A stretch of DNA of 37,552 nt, taken from NCBI GenBank assembly GCA_905215855.1, contig CAJMRT010000017.1, forward strand, positions 1-37,552, in the 5' to 3' direction. Made by a program: the position numbers and the translations under genes. Shown in pieces: positions 1-7,784 of the stretch. Position 1 is the first letter of the stretch. The number at the start of each line of letters is the position of its first letter. This DNA comes from an uncultured bacterium. GTDB lineage: Bacteria; Bacillota; Clostridia; Oscillospirales; Acutalibacteraceae. The notes under the pieces are model-generated. The model was not told the origin of the DNA. It worked only from the letters and a program-made list of their open reading frames with translations, and did not search any database.

Positions 1-5
1 TTATA

Positions 6-377
6 ATGAATGTATCATCTTATATAGATCATCACCGTGATGAAAATCTCACAGGTATGATGATTGCGGCATTTCTCGAAATAATTGCAATAATTTTTGC
101 ATGTGCAATTCAAAAAGTAAACGCATCGGCAAATAAAGCATTTAACAGTTATATTACAAAAGAAAGCCGCGAAAAAACGAATGTAAGTACAAAATGGCTG
201 TGTCCGAAATGCGGAAATTCAAATCCTGCCAACATAAGATATTGCTCAAACTGTAGTTGTCAAAGGCCGAATTTTGAACCGATTTCGGCTCAAACCGATG
301 TTTGGCAATGTCCAAAGTGTGGAAAGATAAATCAAAATTATGTCGGAACATGCGGTTGCGGCACAAGAAAACCATAA
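6..377 (+). CDS. Small membrane protein with two zinc ribbons (possibly 5'-truncated)
   Basis: The product is not recognised as a named family. The visible 123 residues hold one hydrophobic segment (about residues 17-35), a short polar stretch, then two zinc-ribbon motifs: CPKCG...CSNCSC at about 66-84 and CPKCG...CGCG at about 102-119. A single-pass membrane protein with a cytoplasmic, zinc-binding tail is the natural reading. The zinc ligands suggest a structural or binding role rather than catalysis. The reading frame is open to the left edge of the window and no ribosome binding site can be seen in the five bases before the ATG, so the true start may lie outside. A strong intrinsic terminator follows directly after the stop, so this is the last gene of its transcript. 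Confidence 0.6.
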   Translation: MNVSSYIDHHRDENLTGMMIAAFLEIIAIIFACAIQKVNASANKAFNSYITKESREKTNVSTKWLCPKCGNSNPANIRYCSNCSCQRPNFEPISAQTDVWQCPKCGKINQNYVGTCGCGTRKP

Positions 378-380
378 AGC

Positions 381-415
381 AACAGGCTGTACGAAATTTG
401 TACAGCCTGTTTTTA
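381..415 (+). terminator. Intrinsic terminator after the zinc-ribbon gene
   Basis: A perfect 12-base-pair stem (arms 381-392 and 400-411, 7-base loop) is followed by a run of T. It begins four bases after the stop codon of the upstream gene. Confidence 0.85.
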
Positions 416-447
416 TGTGTGGGTATTAAAATTTAGCGGCTCGCCGT

Positions 448-476
448 GCGGGCGTCCAATGAACGCCCCTACTGAT
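448..476. repeat. 29-base dispersed palindromic element, copy A
   Basis: The core is a 6-base-pair hairpin, GGGCGT...ACGCCC, with a 7-base loop. All 29 bases recur identically at 28577-28605. A 24-base inverted version with one mismatch is at 28361-28384. It lies just downstream of sigF (minus strand) and of the plus-strand terminator, in a spot where a repeat harms no gene. It resembles a REP- or MITE-like intergenic element. Confidence 0.75.
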
Positions 477-486
477 AACTTTGCTT

Positions 487-1146
487 TTACACCGACATTT
501 TGTCCCGTATGGCAGTAAGAATTTTCTTTTCTCTGCGGCTGATTTGAACCTGCGTCATAGAAAGAATTTTGGCGGTCTGGGTTTGGGTTTTGCTTTGATA
601 GTAACGCAGTTGGATTATTTTTCGGTCGGTGTCGCATAGGGATTTTACTGCCTGTTCAAGCGACAATCGCTCCGAGATTTCGTCCTGAATATCATCTGTC
701 GGGACATCAAGCTGTGGGTTGCCCTCGCTGTCATATTCGGCAGTCAGGGAGAGCGGAACTCTTGCGCTGTTAAGTGCGTCAATGATTTTTTCCTCGCTTG
801 TATCAAGCCTTTCGGCAAGCTCGCTCACGGTGAGTTCTTTGCCGTTTTTCAGCTTGCTTTCATTGTTAAGCCTTGATATTGCAAGTGAAAGCTCCTTTAA
901 TGCGCGGCTTACCCTGACTGCACCGCCGTCACGGAAAAGCCGCTTTATTTCGCCCATAATCACGGGGAAGGCATAGGTTGAAAACTGCAGGTTACGGCTT
1001 TCATCAAAGTTATTTATCGCCTTTGCAAGTCCAAGGCACCCCGATGCGAAAAGCTCTTCGTACTCTATCCCCTTTCCCGAAAACCGTTTGCAACAGGCAT
1101 GGACAAGTCCCATATTTTTGTCGGCAAGTTTATTTTTATCGGTCAT
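487..1146 (-). CDS. sigF: RNA polymerase sporulation sigma factor SigF
   Basis: SigF is a sigma-70 family factor that directs the first compartment-specific transcription in the forespore. The 219-residue protein shows region 2 (EELFASGCLGLAKAINNFD..., then the FSTYAFPVIMGEIKRLFRD segment typical of SigF/SigG), a central region 3, and a C-terminal helix-turn-helix region 4 (TQTAKILSMTQVQISRREKK). It is somewhat shorter than the roughly 255 residues of Bacillus SigF, mostly at the N-terminus. The start overlaps the end of spoIIAB by 11 bases, so the two are translationally linked. Identification rests on both the motifs and the spoIIAA-spoIIAB-sigF order. SigG is the main alternative, but the operon context argues against it. 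Confidence 0.95.
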   Translation of the reverse strand: MTDKNKLADKNMGLVHACCKRFSGKGIEYEELFASGCLGLAKAINNFDESRNLQFSTYAFPVIMGEIKRLFRDGGAVRVSRALKELSLAISRLNNESKLKNGKELTVSELAERLDTSEEKIIDALNSARVPLSLTAEYDSEGNPQLDVPTDDIQDEISERLSLEQAVKSLCDTDRKIIQLRYYQSKTQTQTAKILSMTQVQISRREKKILTAIRDKMSV

Positions 1147-1576
1147 TTTCCGAACCTATAGTTTTTTCAAGAGTTACGGTTGTACCACTGTCGGGTTTTG
1201 AACGGACACTCACCTTGTCGCAAAAGCTCTGCATAACGGCAAATCCGAGTCCTGCTCTGTCCTCTTCGGGGGCGGTTGTAAACAGCGGTTCCATCGCTTT
1301 TTTAATGTCGGGGATTCCGCAACCCTTATCACGGATTTTGATAATCACCTTATTTTCGGCTGTGATTTTTCCGTTTATGTAAATCGTTCCGTTTTGGTGG
1401 CGGTAGCCGTGAACAATACAGTTCGTCACAGCCTCTGACACGGCGGTTTTGAGGTCGCTGAGTTCGTTTACGGTCGGGTCAAGGTTCATTATAAATGCCG
1501 ACACAACGCTTCGTGCAAAAGCCTCGTTACAGCTTTTTGACGGCACACAAAGTTTCATTTCATTGACTGTTTTCAT
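1136..1576 (-). CDS. spoIIAB: Anti-sigma F factor / serine kinase SpoIIAB
   Basis: SpoIIAB holds SigF inactive and phosphorylates SpoIIAA on a serine. The 146-residue protein has the GHKL (HATPase_c) ATP-binding fold: the N box SEAVTNCIVHGYRH, the DKGCGIPD G1 box, and a GLGFAVM G2 segment after the ATP lid. The length matches the family. The ATG overlaps the spoIIAA stop (ATGA) and the 3' end overlaps sigF, giving a tightly coupled three-gene operon in which partner stoichiometry is probably set by translational coupling. Confidence 0.95.
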   Translation of the reverse strand: MKTVNEMKLCVPSKSCNEAFARSVVSAFIMNLDPTVNELSDLKTAVSEAVTNCIVHGYRHQNGTIYINGKITAENKVIIKIRDKGCGIPDIKKAMEPLFTTAPEEDRAGLGFAVMQSFCDKVSVRSKPDSGTTVTLEKTIGSENDR

Positions 1577-1875
1577 CTCAACACCCCCAAACTTTCGAGT
1601 CCCGACATTGCAAAAAGCCTGTACAATCTGTCGGGAATATTGATTACACGCAACTCTCCGCCGACAAGTTTCATCTGACGGTACCGTCCCATTACAAGAC
1701 CTATGCCCGATGAGTCCATAAACGATACTTTAGAGAAATCAAGGCACAAAAGTTTCGGTTTGTTGTTCTGAACGGCGGCATCAATTTTTGTGCGTATTTC
1801 TGCGGCTGAATCGTGGTCGATTTCGCCGTCAATGTATGCCGTGAGAATGTTATTTTTAAATTCCGTTTTCAGCAA
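1573..1875 (-). CDS. spoIIAA: Anti-sigma F factor antagonist SpoIIAA
   Basis: SpoIIAA is the STAS-domain switch protein that, when unphosphorylated, displaces SigF from SpoIIAB in the forespore. The 100-residue protein is almost exactly one STAS domain, with the phosphorylatable serine in the FMDSSGIGL motif at about residues 53-61. The start is a TTG, chosen because GAAGGA lies 9 bases upstream and the N-terminus then aligns with the family. It opens the spoIIA operon. No convincing SigH-type promoter was found in the short gap after the folC terminator. Confidence 0.93.
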   Translation of the reverse strand: MLKTEFKNNILTAYIDGEIDHDSAAEIRTKIDAAVQNNKPKLLCLDFSKVSFMDSSGIGLVMGRYRQMKLVGGELRVINIPDRLYRLFAMSGLESLGVLR

Positions 1876-1890
1876 TTTTATCAGTCCTTC

Positions 1891-1941
1891 TCAAAAATAA
1901 AAGCTCCGCACCTGTTATCTTAATGATAATAAGTACGGAGC
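1891..1941 (-). terminator. Terminator between folC and spoIIAA
   Basis: Outer arms GCTCCG (1903-1908) and CGGAGC (1936-1941) enclose further pairing (TTAT/ATAA). On the minus strand the hairpin is followed by a TTTTATTTTT run. It separates folC transcription from the spoIIA operon. Confidence 0.7.
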
Positions 1942-1975
1942 AAAAAATTTGTTTTATTCTGTTGTCACGAAAAAT

Positions 1976-3286
1976 TTACTTTTCTGCTGTTTCATTTTCA
2001 GCCTTGATTTTGTCGATAATATACGGACGGATTTCGCCTGCAAGGTAGAGCGAACCGCAGATTACAACTGCACAATCGGTCTTTTTTGCCTGAGCAAAAG
2101 CCATATCGAATGCGTGTTCAGCACTCTCAAAAGTTACCGTATCGTCAACAAATCTTGCATACTGTTGCATAAGCTTTGCAGGGTGCATTGCCCTTGGATT
2201 GTGAACGGGAACCGTATAAACTCTGTCAAAAACTCCGTCAAGCAGTTTTACCGAAGTGCTGACATCCTTGTCGGCAAGCATCCCCGTGATTGCAATTATA
2301 TACTTATTCGGAAGGAATTTTTGGATTGCCGATTTAAGCGCCTCAATTCCGTTAGGATTGTGAGCACCGTCAAGCAGAACAATCGGTTTTTCACTCAACA
2401 GCTCAAGTCTTGCAGGGTTGACAGCCTTTGCAAAACCGTTTGCAATCTGCTCATCTGTTATTGAAATCAGAGAATTGCAACGGAGCATATCAAGTGCCGC
2501 AAGTGCGGTTTTTGCATTTTCAAGCTGATGATCACCCGAAAGCGGAAGATCAATTTCAACACCGTTAAACATAAAGCGACTGCCCTTTAAGGTGGTTTCG
2601 ATGACATCAATATTAACGCTCTCGCTCGTTGCAAGCGGAATTTTCTTTTCTCTTGCAGTTGATTCAATAACCTTCATTGCACGGATATCCTGCTTTGAAG
2701 TAACCGCCATTGAGTCGGGCTTGAAGATTCCGCATTTTTGCTGTGCAATTTTTTCAATTGTATCACCGAGAATTGCCGTGTGGTCAAGTCCGATTGTGGT
2801 GATAACGGCACAAAGCGGTGATTTTATAGTGTTGGTGCAGTCGAGCAGACCGCCCATTCCTGTTTCAAGAACGACAATGTCACAAGCTGCATTTGCGTGT
2901 ATATAAAATTGAAGAGCGTTGACATACTCAAATTCTGTGATGATTGTGCCCTCTTCACGCAGTTGCTCGATAATAGGGAAAGTTTTTTCAACCGCATCCG
3001 TGAGAACGGACTCGCTCACCATACAATTGTTTATTTGTATCCTCTCACGAAAATCCGTGATATACGGTGAAATGAACAAGCCTGTTTTGTAGCCTGCCGC
3101 AACAAGTGCGGATGAAAGCATAGCACAAACCGAGCCTTTGCCGTTCGTACCTGCAATGTGTATAAATTTCAGCCTGTCCTGCGGATTTCCGAGCCTGTCA
3201 AGCAAAATTCTCATTCGGTCAAGTCCCGGACGAGAACCGAATGTCAAAAGTGAATGAATTTTTTCAACAGCGTTTTCGTATGTCAT
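1976..3286 (-). CDS. folC: Folylpolyglutamate synthase / dihydrofolate synthase
   Basis: FolC adds glutamate to dihydropteroate and to reduced folates in the cytosol, using ATP, and so retains folates in the cell. The 436-residue protein is of normal family length. It carries the Mur-ligase-type P-loop GTNGKGS (residues 46-52), a following FISPYI segment, the ETGMGG motif, and the LDGAHNPNG motif of the C-terminal domain. The ATG abuts the rsmI stop directly (TAA then ATG), with AGGGAG about 11 bases upstream inside rsmI. It is the last gene of the TrmN6-like/rsmI/folC group and is followed by a terminator. Confidence 0.95.
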   Translation of the reverse strand: MTYENAVEKIHSLLTFGSRPGLDRMRILLDRLGNPQDRLKFIHIAGTNGKGSVCAMLSSALVAAGYKTGLFISPYITDFRERIQINNCMVSESVLTDAVEKTFPIIEQLREEGTIITEFEYVNALQFYIHANAACDIVVLETGMGGLLDCTNTIKSPLCAVITTIGLDHTAILGDTIEKIAQQKCGIFKPDSMAVTSKQDIRAMKVIESTAREKKIPLATSESVNIDVIETTLKGSRFMFNGVEIDLPLSGDHQLENAKTALAALDMLRCNSLISITDEQIANGFAKAVNPARLELLSEKPIVLLDGAHNPNGIEALKSAIQKFLPNKYIIAITGMLADKDVSTSVKLLDGVFDRVYTVPVHNPRAMHPAKLMQQYARFVDDTVTFESAEHAFDMAFAQAKKTDCAVVICGSLYLAGEIRPYIIDKIKAENETAEK

Positions 3287-4111
3287 TTACAACAGCTCCC
3301 TGTAAATCTCATTTTTCTTAAAGCCTGTTATACTTGCCGCCTCTTTTGCCGCCTCGGTGGGCTTTGCACCGTTTTCAATCAGCTTGCGGGCGGTTTCAAC
3401 CGCAAATTCAAGGGTGTATTCTTCGGATTTTTCCTCCTGCTTTTTGCCCTCAAGCACAAGCACAAATTCGCCCTTCAGACTTCCGTCCGCATAATTTTCC
3501 GCAGCATATTTTGTTGTGGTGCGGATTACTTCTTCGTGAATTTTAGTGAGTTCACGGACAATCGAAAGCTTTCTGTCACCGAAAAAGCTGTACAAATCAC
3601 GGAGAGTTTGCGGAAGCTTGTGGGGCGCTTCATAAAAAATCATTGTTCTGTGTTCGTTTTTCAGACTGTCAAGATGCTCGCTGCGGCTCTTTCTGTTCAC
3701 GCTCAAAAAGCCTTCAAATGTGAATCTGCCTGTTTCAAGTCCCGAAACCGCAAGTGCGGAAATCACGGCACTCGGTCCGGGAATCACCACGGTTTTTATT
3801 CCGCGCTCCTCGCAGAGTTTTATCAAATCTTCTCCCGGGTCGGAAATGCACGGCATTCCTGCGTCCGTTACAATGGCACAATTTTCGCCCTGTTCAATTC
3901 TGTTGCAGATGATTTCGCCACGCTCACGCTTGTTATGTTCAAAATAGCTCACCATAGGCTTTTTTATGCCGAAATGGTTCAAGAGTTTAAGCGTTACCCT
4001 TGTGTCCTCTGCCGCAATAAAATCAACCGATTCAAGGGTTTCTACGGCTCTCGGTGAAAAATCTCCGAGGTTGCCTATCGGCGTTCCCGTTACATATAAA
4101 ATTCCGCTCAA
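3287..4111 (-). CDS. rsmI: 16S rRNA (cytidine(1402)-2'-O)-methyltransferase RsmI
   Basis: RsmI methylates the ribose of C1402 in the decoding centre of 16S rRNA, using S-adenosylmethionine. The 274-residue protein belongs to the SAM-dependent tetrapyrrole-methylase superfamily. Visible landmarks are GTPIGNLGD near the N-terminus, AEDTR, the SDPGEDL segment, VIPGPSA, and FYEAPHK. The start is a TTG that overlaps the TGA of the upstream methyltransferase by 4 bases, with AAGGAGG upstream. The pairing with the TrmN6-like gene matches the Bacillus yabB-yabC neighbourhood. Confidence 0.95.
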   Translation of the reverse strand: MSGILYVTGTPIGNLGDFSPRAVETLESVDFIAAEDTRVTLKLLNHFGIKKPMVSYFEHNKRERGEIICNRIEQGENCAIVTDAGMPCISDPGEDLIKLCEERGIKTVVIPGPSAVISALAVSGLETGRFTFEGFLSVNRKSRSEHLDSLKNEHRTMIFYEAPHKLPQTLRDLYSFFGDRKLSIVRELTKIHEEVIRTTTKYAAENYADGSLKGEFVLVLEGKKQEEKSEEYTLEFAVETARKLIENGAKPTEAAKEAASITGFKKNEIYRELL

Positions 4112-4848
4112 TTTATATAGTCCTCCTTGTAACTGCCGTAGATGTTCAGCATTTCTTCGGAAAAGTTTCCGCTTTCGTCCTCAATAAAAAGGGTTGGCAT
4201 AACCTCAAGGAATCCCCTTTTGCCGCCCCTTCTGCCTTCAAGCAAAAAGAGTTTTGGAGCTTTTGACTTTCGCTGTTGGACAAGCCTTAATCTTTTCGGC
4301 TCAACCGAATATTTACGCATTGCTTCCATTGCGTCGGCGAGTCTTTCGGGGCGCTGACAAATGCAGAACCGTCCTCCAAACTGTAAAAGTGACGAACCGC
4401 AGCGGCACACATCGTCAAGCGTACATTCGGATTCGTGCCTTGCAACAAGCTTTGCGTTTTCGGGATTTGTAATTCCGCCTCCGCCGATTTTGTAGGGCGG
4501 ATTGCAGGCAACAAGGTCAAATGAACCGAGCGGCAACGCACCGTCAAGCTTGTTTAAGTCCGAGTTTACAATTCTTATTTTATCCTGAAGGTTGTTGTAT
4601 TCAAGACTTTGTGAAAACAGCCTGCAGGCATTCTCCTGTATTTCTACCGCCGTGATGTCAAGGCGGTTATTGTTTTTGTACCACAAAAGCGGAATTGTTC
4701 CGCAGCCTGTGCCGAGGTCAACGCACTTTTTCGCACCGATTTGCTTTGAAAAATCGGCAAGCAAAATTGTGTCCGTTGAAAAATGGTAGCTGTCGGACAC
4801 ATATATTTTAATACCGCTGCCAAGCGGTTCAAGATGTGTATTATTCAT
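4108..4848 (-). CDS. TrmN6-like tRNA (adenine-N6) methyltransferase, YabB family
   Basis: This is a class I SAM-dependent methyltransferase of the TrmN6/YabB group (tRNA1(Val) adenine-37 N6 methylation in E. coli). In 246 residues it shows the SAM-binding motif VDLGTGCGTIPLL and the catalytic NPPY motif (in VACNPPYKIGG) expected for adenine-N6 methylation. The ATG has AGGGGAA upstream. It sits just after the ferredoxin terminator and overlaps rsmI by 4 bases, so two RNA modification enzymes are co-translated. The exact tRNA target cannot be read from sequence. Confidence 0.88.
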   Translation of the reverse strand: MNNTHLEPLGSGIKIYVSDSYHFSTDTILLADFSKQIGAKKCVDLGTGCGTIPLLWYKNNNRLDITAVEIQENACRLFSQSLEYNNLQDKIRIVNSDLNKLDGALPLGSFDLVACNPPYKIGGGGITNPENAKLVARHESECTLDDVCRCGSSLLQFGGRFCICQRPERLADAMEAMRKYSVEPKRLRLVQQRKSKAPKLFLLEGRRGGKRGFLEVMPTLFIEDESGNFSEEMLNIYGSYKEDYIN

Positions 4849-4871
4849 CGGTATTCCCCTGAAAAAAGTAA

Positions 4872-4900
4872 TTAAAAAGCGGCAAGGAAATCCCTGCCGC
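4872..4900 (-). terminator. Terminator after the ferredoxin gene
   Basis: Arms GCGGCAGGG and CCTTGCCGC (4879-4900, one bulge or mismatch), with an ATTT loop, are followed on the minus strand by TTTTTAATTAC. It starts 23 bases past the ferredoxin stop. Confidence 0.85.
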
Positions 4901-4923
4901 CTGTTTTGTGGATTAACCCTTAA

Positions 4924-5094
4924 TTAGCCTTCCTGTGGAGCGCCAACGGGGCAAACTTCAGCACATGAACCGCAATCAACACAAGCGTCTGCATTGATTT
5001 CATACTTGCCGTCGCCTTCTGAAATAGCCTCGCAAGGGCAGTTATCTGCACAAGCACCACACATGATGCAATCGTCACTGATAGTATATGCCAT
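4924..5094 (-). CDS. 2[4Fe-4S] ferredoxin
   Basis: This is a small clostridial-type ferredoxin of 56 residues, translated by eye on the minus strand. It begins MAYTISDDCIMCGACADNC and contains two CxxCxxCxxxCP-type clusters (CIMCGACADNCP and CVDCGSCAEVCP), each able to bind one [4Fe-4S] centre for low-potential electron transfer in the cytosol. The start has a very strong AAGGAGG site 8-9 bases upstream. It has its own promoter and terminator, so it is a single-gene unit placed between ricT and the TrmN6-like gene. The redox partner is unknown. Confidence 0.93.
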   Translation of the reverse strand: MAYTISDDCIMCGACADNCPCEAISEGDGKYEINADACVDCGSCAEVCPVGAPQEG

Positions 5095-5126
5095 AGGGAA
5101 ATACCTCCTTCATAAATTTCACCTTT

Positions 5127-5154
5127 ATTGTAACATAAATTTTGAAAAAAGCAA
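5127..5154 (-). promoter_or_regulatory. SigA-type promoter of the ferredoxin gene
   Basis: On the minus strand there is -35 TTGCTT (5149-5154), a 16-base spacer, and -10 TACAAT (5127-5132) preceded by TGT, an extended -10. Confidence 0.65.
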
Positions 5155-5238
5155 CCTTTTGGAAAGAATTTTATATTTTAAACTGAAAACAGTTCTTTTT
5201 TACTGCAACTTGACGAACGCTGTACACATTACAAAAAA

Positions 5239-6105
5239 TTATTCAAGTTCCTTGAATTTTTCCATTTCCTTTTTGTCAAGCTTGATGTAGCCGTCCTTGA
5301 CAAGCTTGCATTGCTTGACTGTGAACAATTTCGGAGCGGCATCTTCGGGAGTGTTGTTGAGCTTAACCTTTAAAGTTCCTGCAATCAGGTTGTTTTCAAC
5401 AACAAGACCTCTGCCCTCGGGAGTATTTACAATTGCTCCTACCTTTGGGGTGTGTTTAAGAAGGTCTGTGTATGCTTCCTGTTCATATTTAAGACAGCAC
5501 ATAAGTCTGCCGCAGGTTCCCGAAATTTTAACGGGAGAGAGCGATAAACCCTGCTCCTTTGCCATTTTGATTGAAACAGGCTGAAACTCACCCATAAAGC
5601 TTGCGCAACAGAACGGCTTTCCGCAGATACCGAGTCCGCCGAGCATTTTTGCCTCATCACGGACACCGATTTGGCGAAGTTCAATTCTTGTTCTGAACAC
5701 GCTTGCAAGGTCTTTTACAAGGGCACGGAAGTCAACTCTTCCGTCAGCTGTGAAGTAGAAAAGAATTTTGCTGTTGTCAAATGTGTATTCAACATTCACA
5801 AGCTTCATTTCAAGTTTGTGGTTGGCAATTTTCTGTTCACAGATTCTGTATGCTTCCTTTTCTTTGAGTTTGTTTTCCGCAAGGTGATTAAGGTCTTTTT
5901 CGGTTGCAATTCTGATTAACGGCTTGAGCGGATGAGAAATCTCCGCATCATCAACAGTCTTGTTCGGAGTTGCAACTTCTCCGCACTCAAGACCTCTTGC
6001 CGTTTCAACAATTACCCTGTCACCTGTGTTAAGTTTATTGTCAAGCGGATCAAAGTAGTACACTTTGCCGACTTCTTTAAATCGTACTCCGATTACCTCT
6101 GCCAT
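5239..6105 (-). CDS. ricT: RicT (YaaT), PSP1-domain regulator of RNA processing
   Basis: This is the PSP1-domain protein of the RicA/RicF/RicT family. In Bacillus subtilis that complex carries Fe-S clusters and stimulates RNase Y-dependent mRNA maturation, affecting sporulation and competence. The 288-residue product has the PSP1 core, with the cysteine-rich segments LGICGKPFCCASF and SGTCGRLMCCLKY that characterise the family. The start at 6105 is preferred over an in-frame one at 6135 because AGGAGG lies 6 bases upstream. It overlaps the end of holB by 13 bases, and the holB-yaaT order is the same as in Bacillus. The C-terminus is Lys/Glu-rich. Confidence 0.92.
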   Translation of the reverse strand: MAEVIGVRFKEVGKVYYFDPLDNKLNTGDRVIVETARGLECGEVATPNKTVDDAEISHPLKPLIRIATEKDLNHLAENKLKEKEAYRICEQKIANHKLEMKLVNVEYTFDNSKILFYFTADGRVDFRALVKDLASVFRTRIELRQIGVRDEAKMLGGLGICGKPFCCASFMGEFQPVSIKMAKEQGLSLSPVKISGTCGRLMCCLKYEQEAYTDLLKHTPKVGAIVNTPEGRGLVVENNLIAGTLKVKLNNTPEDAAPKLFTVKQCKLVKDGYIKLDKKEMEKFKELE

Positions 6106-6956
6106 GAAATCCTCCTGTATTCTCCGCACAGCCAAGTTGTGAGGAGATTTATATTTATATGTTTTGGTATTTTCAATTTTGCGTTCTCGGTCAGCTCAAT
6201 CATTGAAATCAGCTTTGCCCGAGTGAATCGTCTTGCAAGCTCTCTTGCACATTCTTCGTCAAAAACAGCATCCGCTCCAACGCTTATTGCCATTCCGTCA
6301 CGCAGAATCAGCTTTACAACGAGCAGAATTTCGTCCGCCAGGTTTTTGTTGCTGAGGGCATAAAGTGCCTGCATAAGGTCATACTCCCGTGTTGACAAAA
6401 TTCCTTTTACGATTTTCTTTGCACCTGCAACCGCATCATCACTGAAAACATCTTTTGTTTTCAGGCGGAACACACTTGAGCGGGAAAGAATTGTTGTGAG
6501 CAGTTTTTTGGAATTTTCGCAGAGTATAATGAAATACACATTCTGCGGCGGTTCTTCAAGGAGTTTGAGAAATGAGTTCTGAACAATCTCCGACAGTCTT
6601 GTGTCGGCAAAGGGGAAGATATACACCTTTGCGTTTGAATCGTTAGGCTTAACGACAGAATCCTTGATTATCTCCCTCATCTGTTCAATTGAATTTTGCT
6701 TTCTGTCCTTTGGGAGTTCAACATATTTAATGTCGGGGTGTGCCTTGTTTTTTGCCTTGTGGCATTGTTCACAACTGCCGCACGGCTTTATCGGTTCGGT
6801 ACACACCGCATACATTGACAAAAACACGGCAAGGCTCATTGCCTTTTCGCTGTCCCTGCTTTCTATTACAACAGCGTGGGGAACTCTGCCCTGAATATCA
6901 AGGGTGTTGAAGGTTTGTTTTATATTGTCGTCAAAATCAAAACCGTCAAAATTCAA
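6093..6956 (-). CDS. holB: DNA polymerase III delta' subunit
   Basis: HolB is part of the clamp-loader complex that places the sliding clamp on primed DNA. The 287-residue protein is a AAA+ clamp-loader subunit with a degenerate P-loop (as expected for delta'), the zinc module CGSCEQCHKAKNKAHPD (about residues 59-75), LLEEPP in the box VI region, and the SRS arginine-finger motif in ILSRSSVFRL. The start is a TTG preceded by GGAGGTGGG, with its own promoter upstream. It is translationally coupled to ricT. Confidence 0.93.
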   Translation of the reverse strand: MNFDGFDFDDNIKQTFNTLDIQGRVPHAVVIESRDSEKAMSLAVFLSMYAVCTEPIKPCGSCEQCHKAKNKAHPDIKYVELPKDRKQNSIEQMREIIKDSVVKPNDSNAKVYIFPFADTRLSEIVQNSFLKLLEEPPQNVYFIILCENSKKLLTTILSRSSVFRLKTKDVFSDDAVAGAKKIVKGILSTREYDLMQALYALSNKNLADEILLVVKLILRDGMAISVGADAVFDEECARELARRFTRAKLISMIELTENAKLKIPKHININLLTTWLCGEYRRISWQR

Positions 6957-6986
6957 AATCCCACCTCCGCTTATTCATCACATTTA

Positions 6987-7015
6987 ATTATATCATTTTA
7001 TTTTTGCAATTTCCA
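6987..7015 (-). promoter_or_regulatory. SigA-type promoter of holB-ricT
   Basis: On the minus strand there is -35 TGGAAA (7010-7015), a 17-base spacer, and -10 TATAAT (6987-6992) with an extended TGA in front. Confidence 0.65.
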
Positions 7016-7018
7016 CAA

Positions 7019-7489
7019 TTATTTTAAGGCTACGGTATTGGTAACAATTTCGCCCTTGTCGGTGATGTCGATAATGCCGTAGGACGCATAGTATCCGTGG
7101 CATGAACCTGGGTTCATAATATACAGACCGTCCTCGTAGAGTGTGAGAGGCATATGTGTATGACCGAAGAGGAGAATATCCGCTCCTGCTTCTCTTGCGG
7201 CGGAGGTAATGCGGTAAAGTCCCGATTTTGCGTCATAGAGATGTCCGTGTGTTACAAAGATGGTTTTACCGCAGGCTTTAAAAATCTCCTTTGACGGAAA
7301 AAAGCTGTTCCAATCGCAGTTGCCCCTTACGGCAACAATCATCTTGTCTTTGTAATTATCCTTTAAAAACCGCTGTTGTTCTTCACCGTCGCCGCAATGC
7401 ACAATTATTTCCGCCTTGCGCTGTGCGTCAACGGCTTTGATAAGACTGCGAAGATCTCCGTGAGTGTCCGAAACTACCAAAATACGCAT
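7019..7489 (-). CDS. YfcE/MJ0936-family metallophosphoesterase
   Basis: This is a small cytosolic metal-dependent phosphodiesterase of the calcineurin-like superfamily. In 156 residues it carries the full ligand set: DTHGD near the N-terminus, HCGDGE, RGNCDW, VTHGH and FGHTH. Family members hydrolyse model phosphodiesters in vitro, and the natural substrate is mostly unknown. The length is typical of the single-domain family. It diverges from the small gene at 7547, with a 57-base gap holding both ribosome binding sites. The PGSCH motif near the end is also conserved in the family. Confidence 0.92.
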   Translation of the reverse strand: MRILVVSDTHGDLRSLIKAVDAQRKAEIIVHCGDGEEQQRFLKDNYKDKMIVAVRGNCDWNSFFPSKEIFKACGKTIFVTHGHLYDAKSGLYRITSAAREAGADILLFGHTHMPLTLYEDGLYIMNPGSCHGYYASYGIIDITDKGEIVTNTVALK

Positions 7490-7546
7490 TGAAAATTCTC
7501 CGTTCTAAAAATAAAATTTCCGCATAGTATATGTTGAGGTGTTGGT

Positions 7547-7783
7547 ATGTCTGATAATAAAAAAGTTAATAAACTGCTCGGTGAGGTATCGAAAAAGTAC
7601 GGTATCTCTAAGGAACAGCTTGAAAGTGCCGCACAAAGCGGTAACATAGAAAATCTTTTGAAAAATACAAATCCGAATCAATCAAAGCAGATTGAGAGCG
7701 TTTTGTCAGATCCCGAAAAAGCAAAGAAACTTTTGCAAAGTCCGCAGGCTCAGGCGCTGATGAAACTGCTCGGCGGTGAATGA
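7547..7783 (+). CDS. Unrecognised small helical protein, first of three
   Basis: The function is not recognised. The 78-residue product is hydrophilic, rich in Lys, Gln, Asn and Ser, and predicted mostly helical by its composition. No signal peptide or membrane segment is seen. Its C-terminal half has the pattern VLSDPEKAKKLLQSPQAQ, which resembles the ILQNPEAMKQVQSLGAQ stretch of the next gene, so the two may share a short helical motif. The ATG has GAGGTG 5 bases upstream. The stop is one base before the ATG of the next gene, so the genes are cotranscribed. Confidence 0.75.
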   Translation: MSDNKKVNKLLGEVSKKYGISKEQLESAAQSGNIENLLKNTNPNQSKQIESVLSDPEKAKKLLQSPQAQALMKLLGGE

Positions 7784-7784
7784 T

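Noticed and set aside
1949..2464. A 171-codon plus-strand frame opposite folC
   Set aside because: Shadow of folC: no start site, no recognisable motif, and folC is certain.
3254..4057. A 267-codon open frame on the plus strand opposite rsmI
   Set aside because: It is antisense to a clear gene, has no ribosome binding site and has a cysteine/phenylalanine-rich composition typical of shadow frames.
5181..5194. Weak hairpin after ricT as a terminator
   Set aside because: Only a 5-base-pair A+T-rich stem, with an interrupted T run. Too weak to call.
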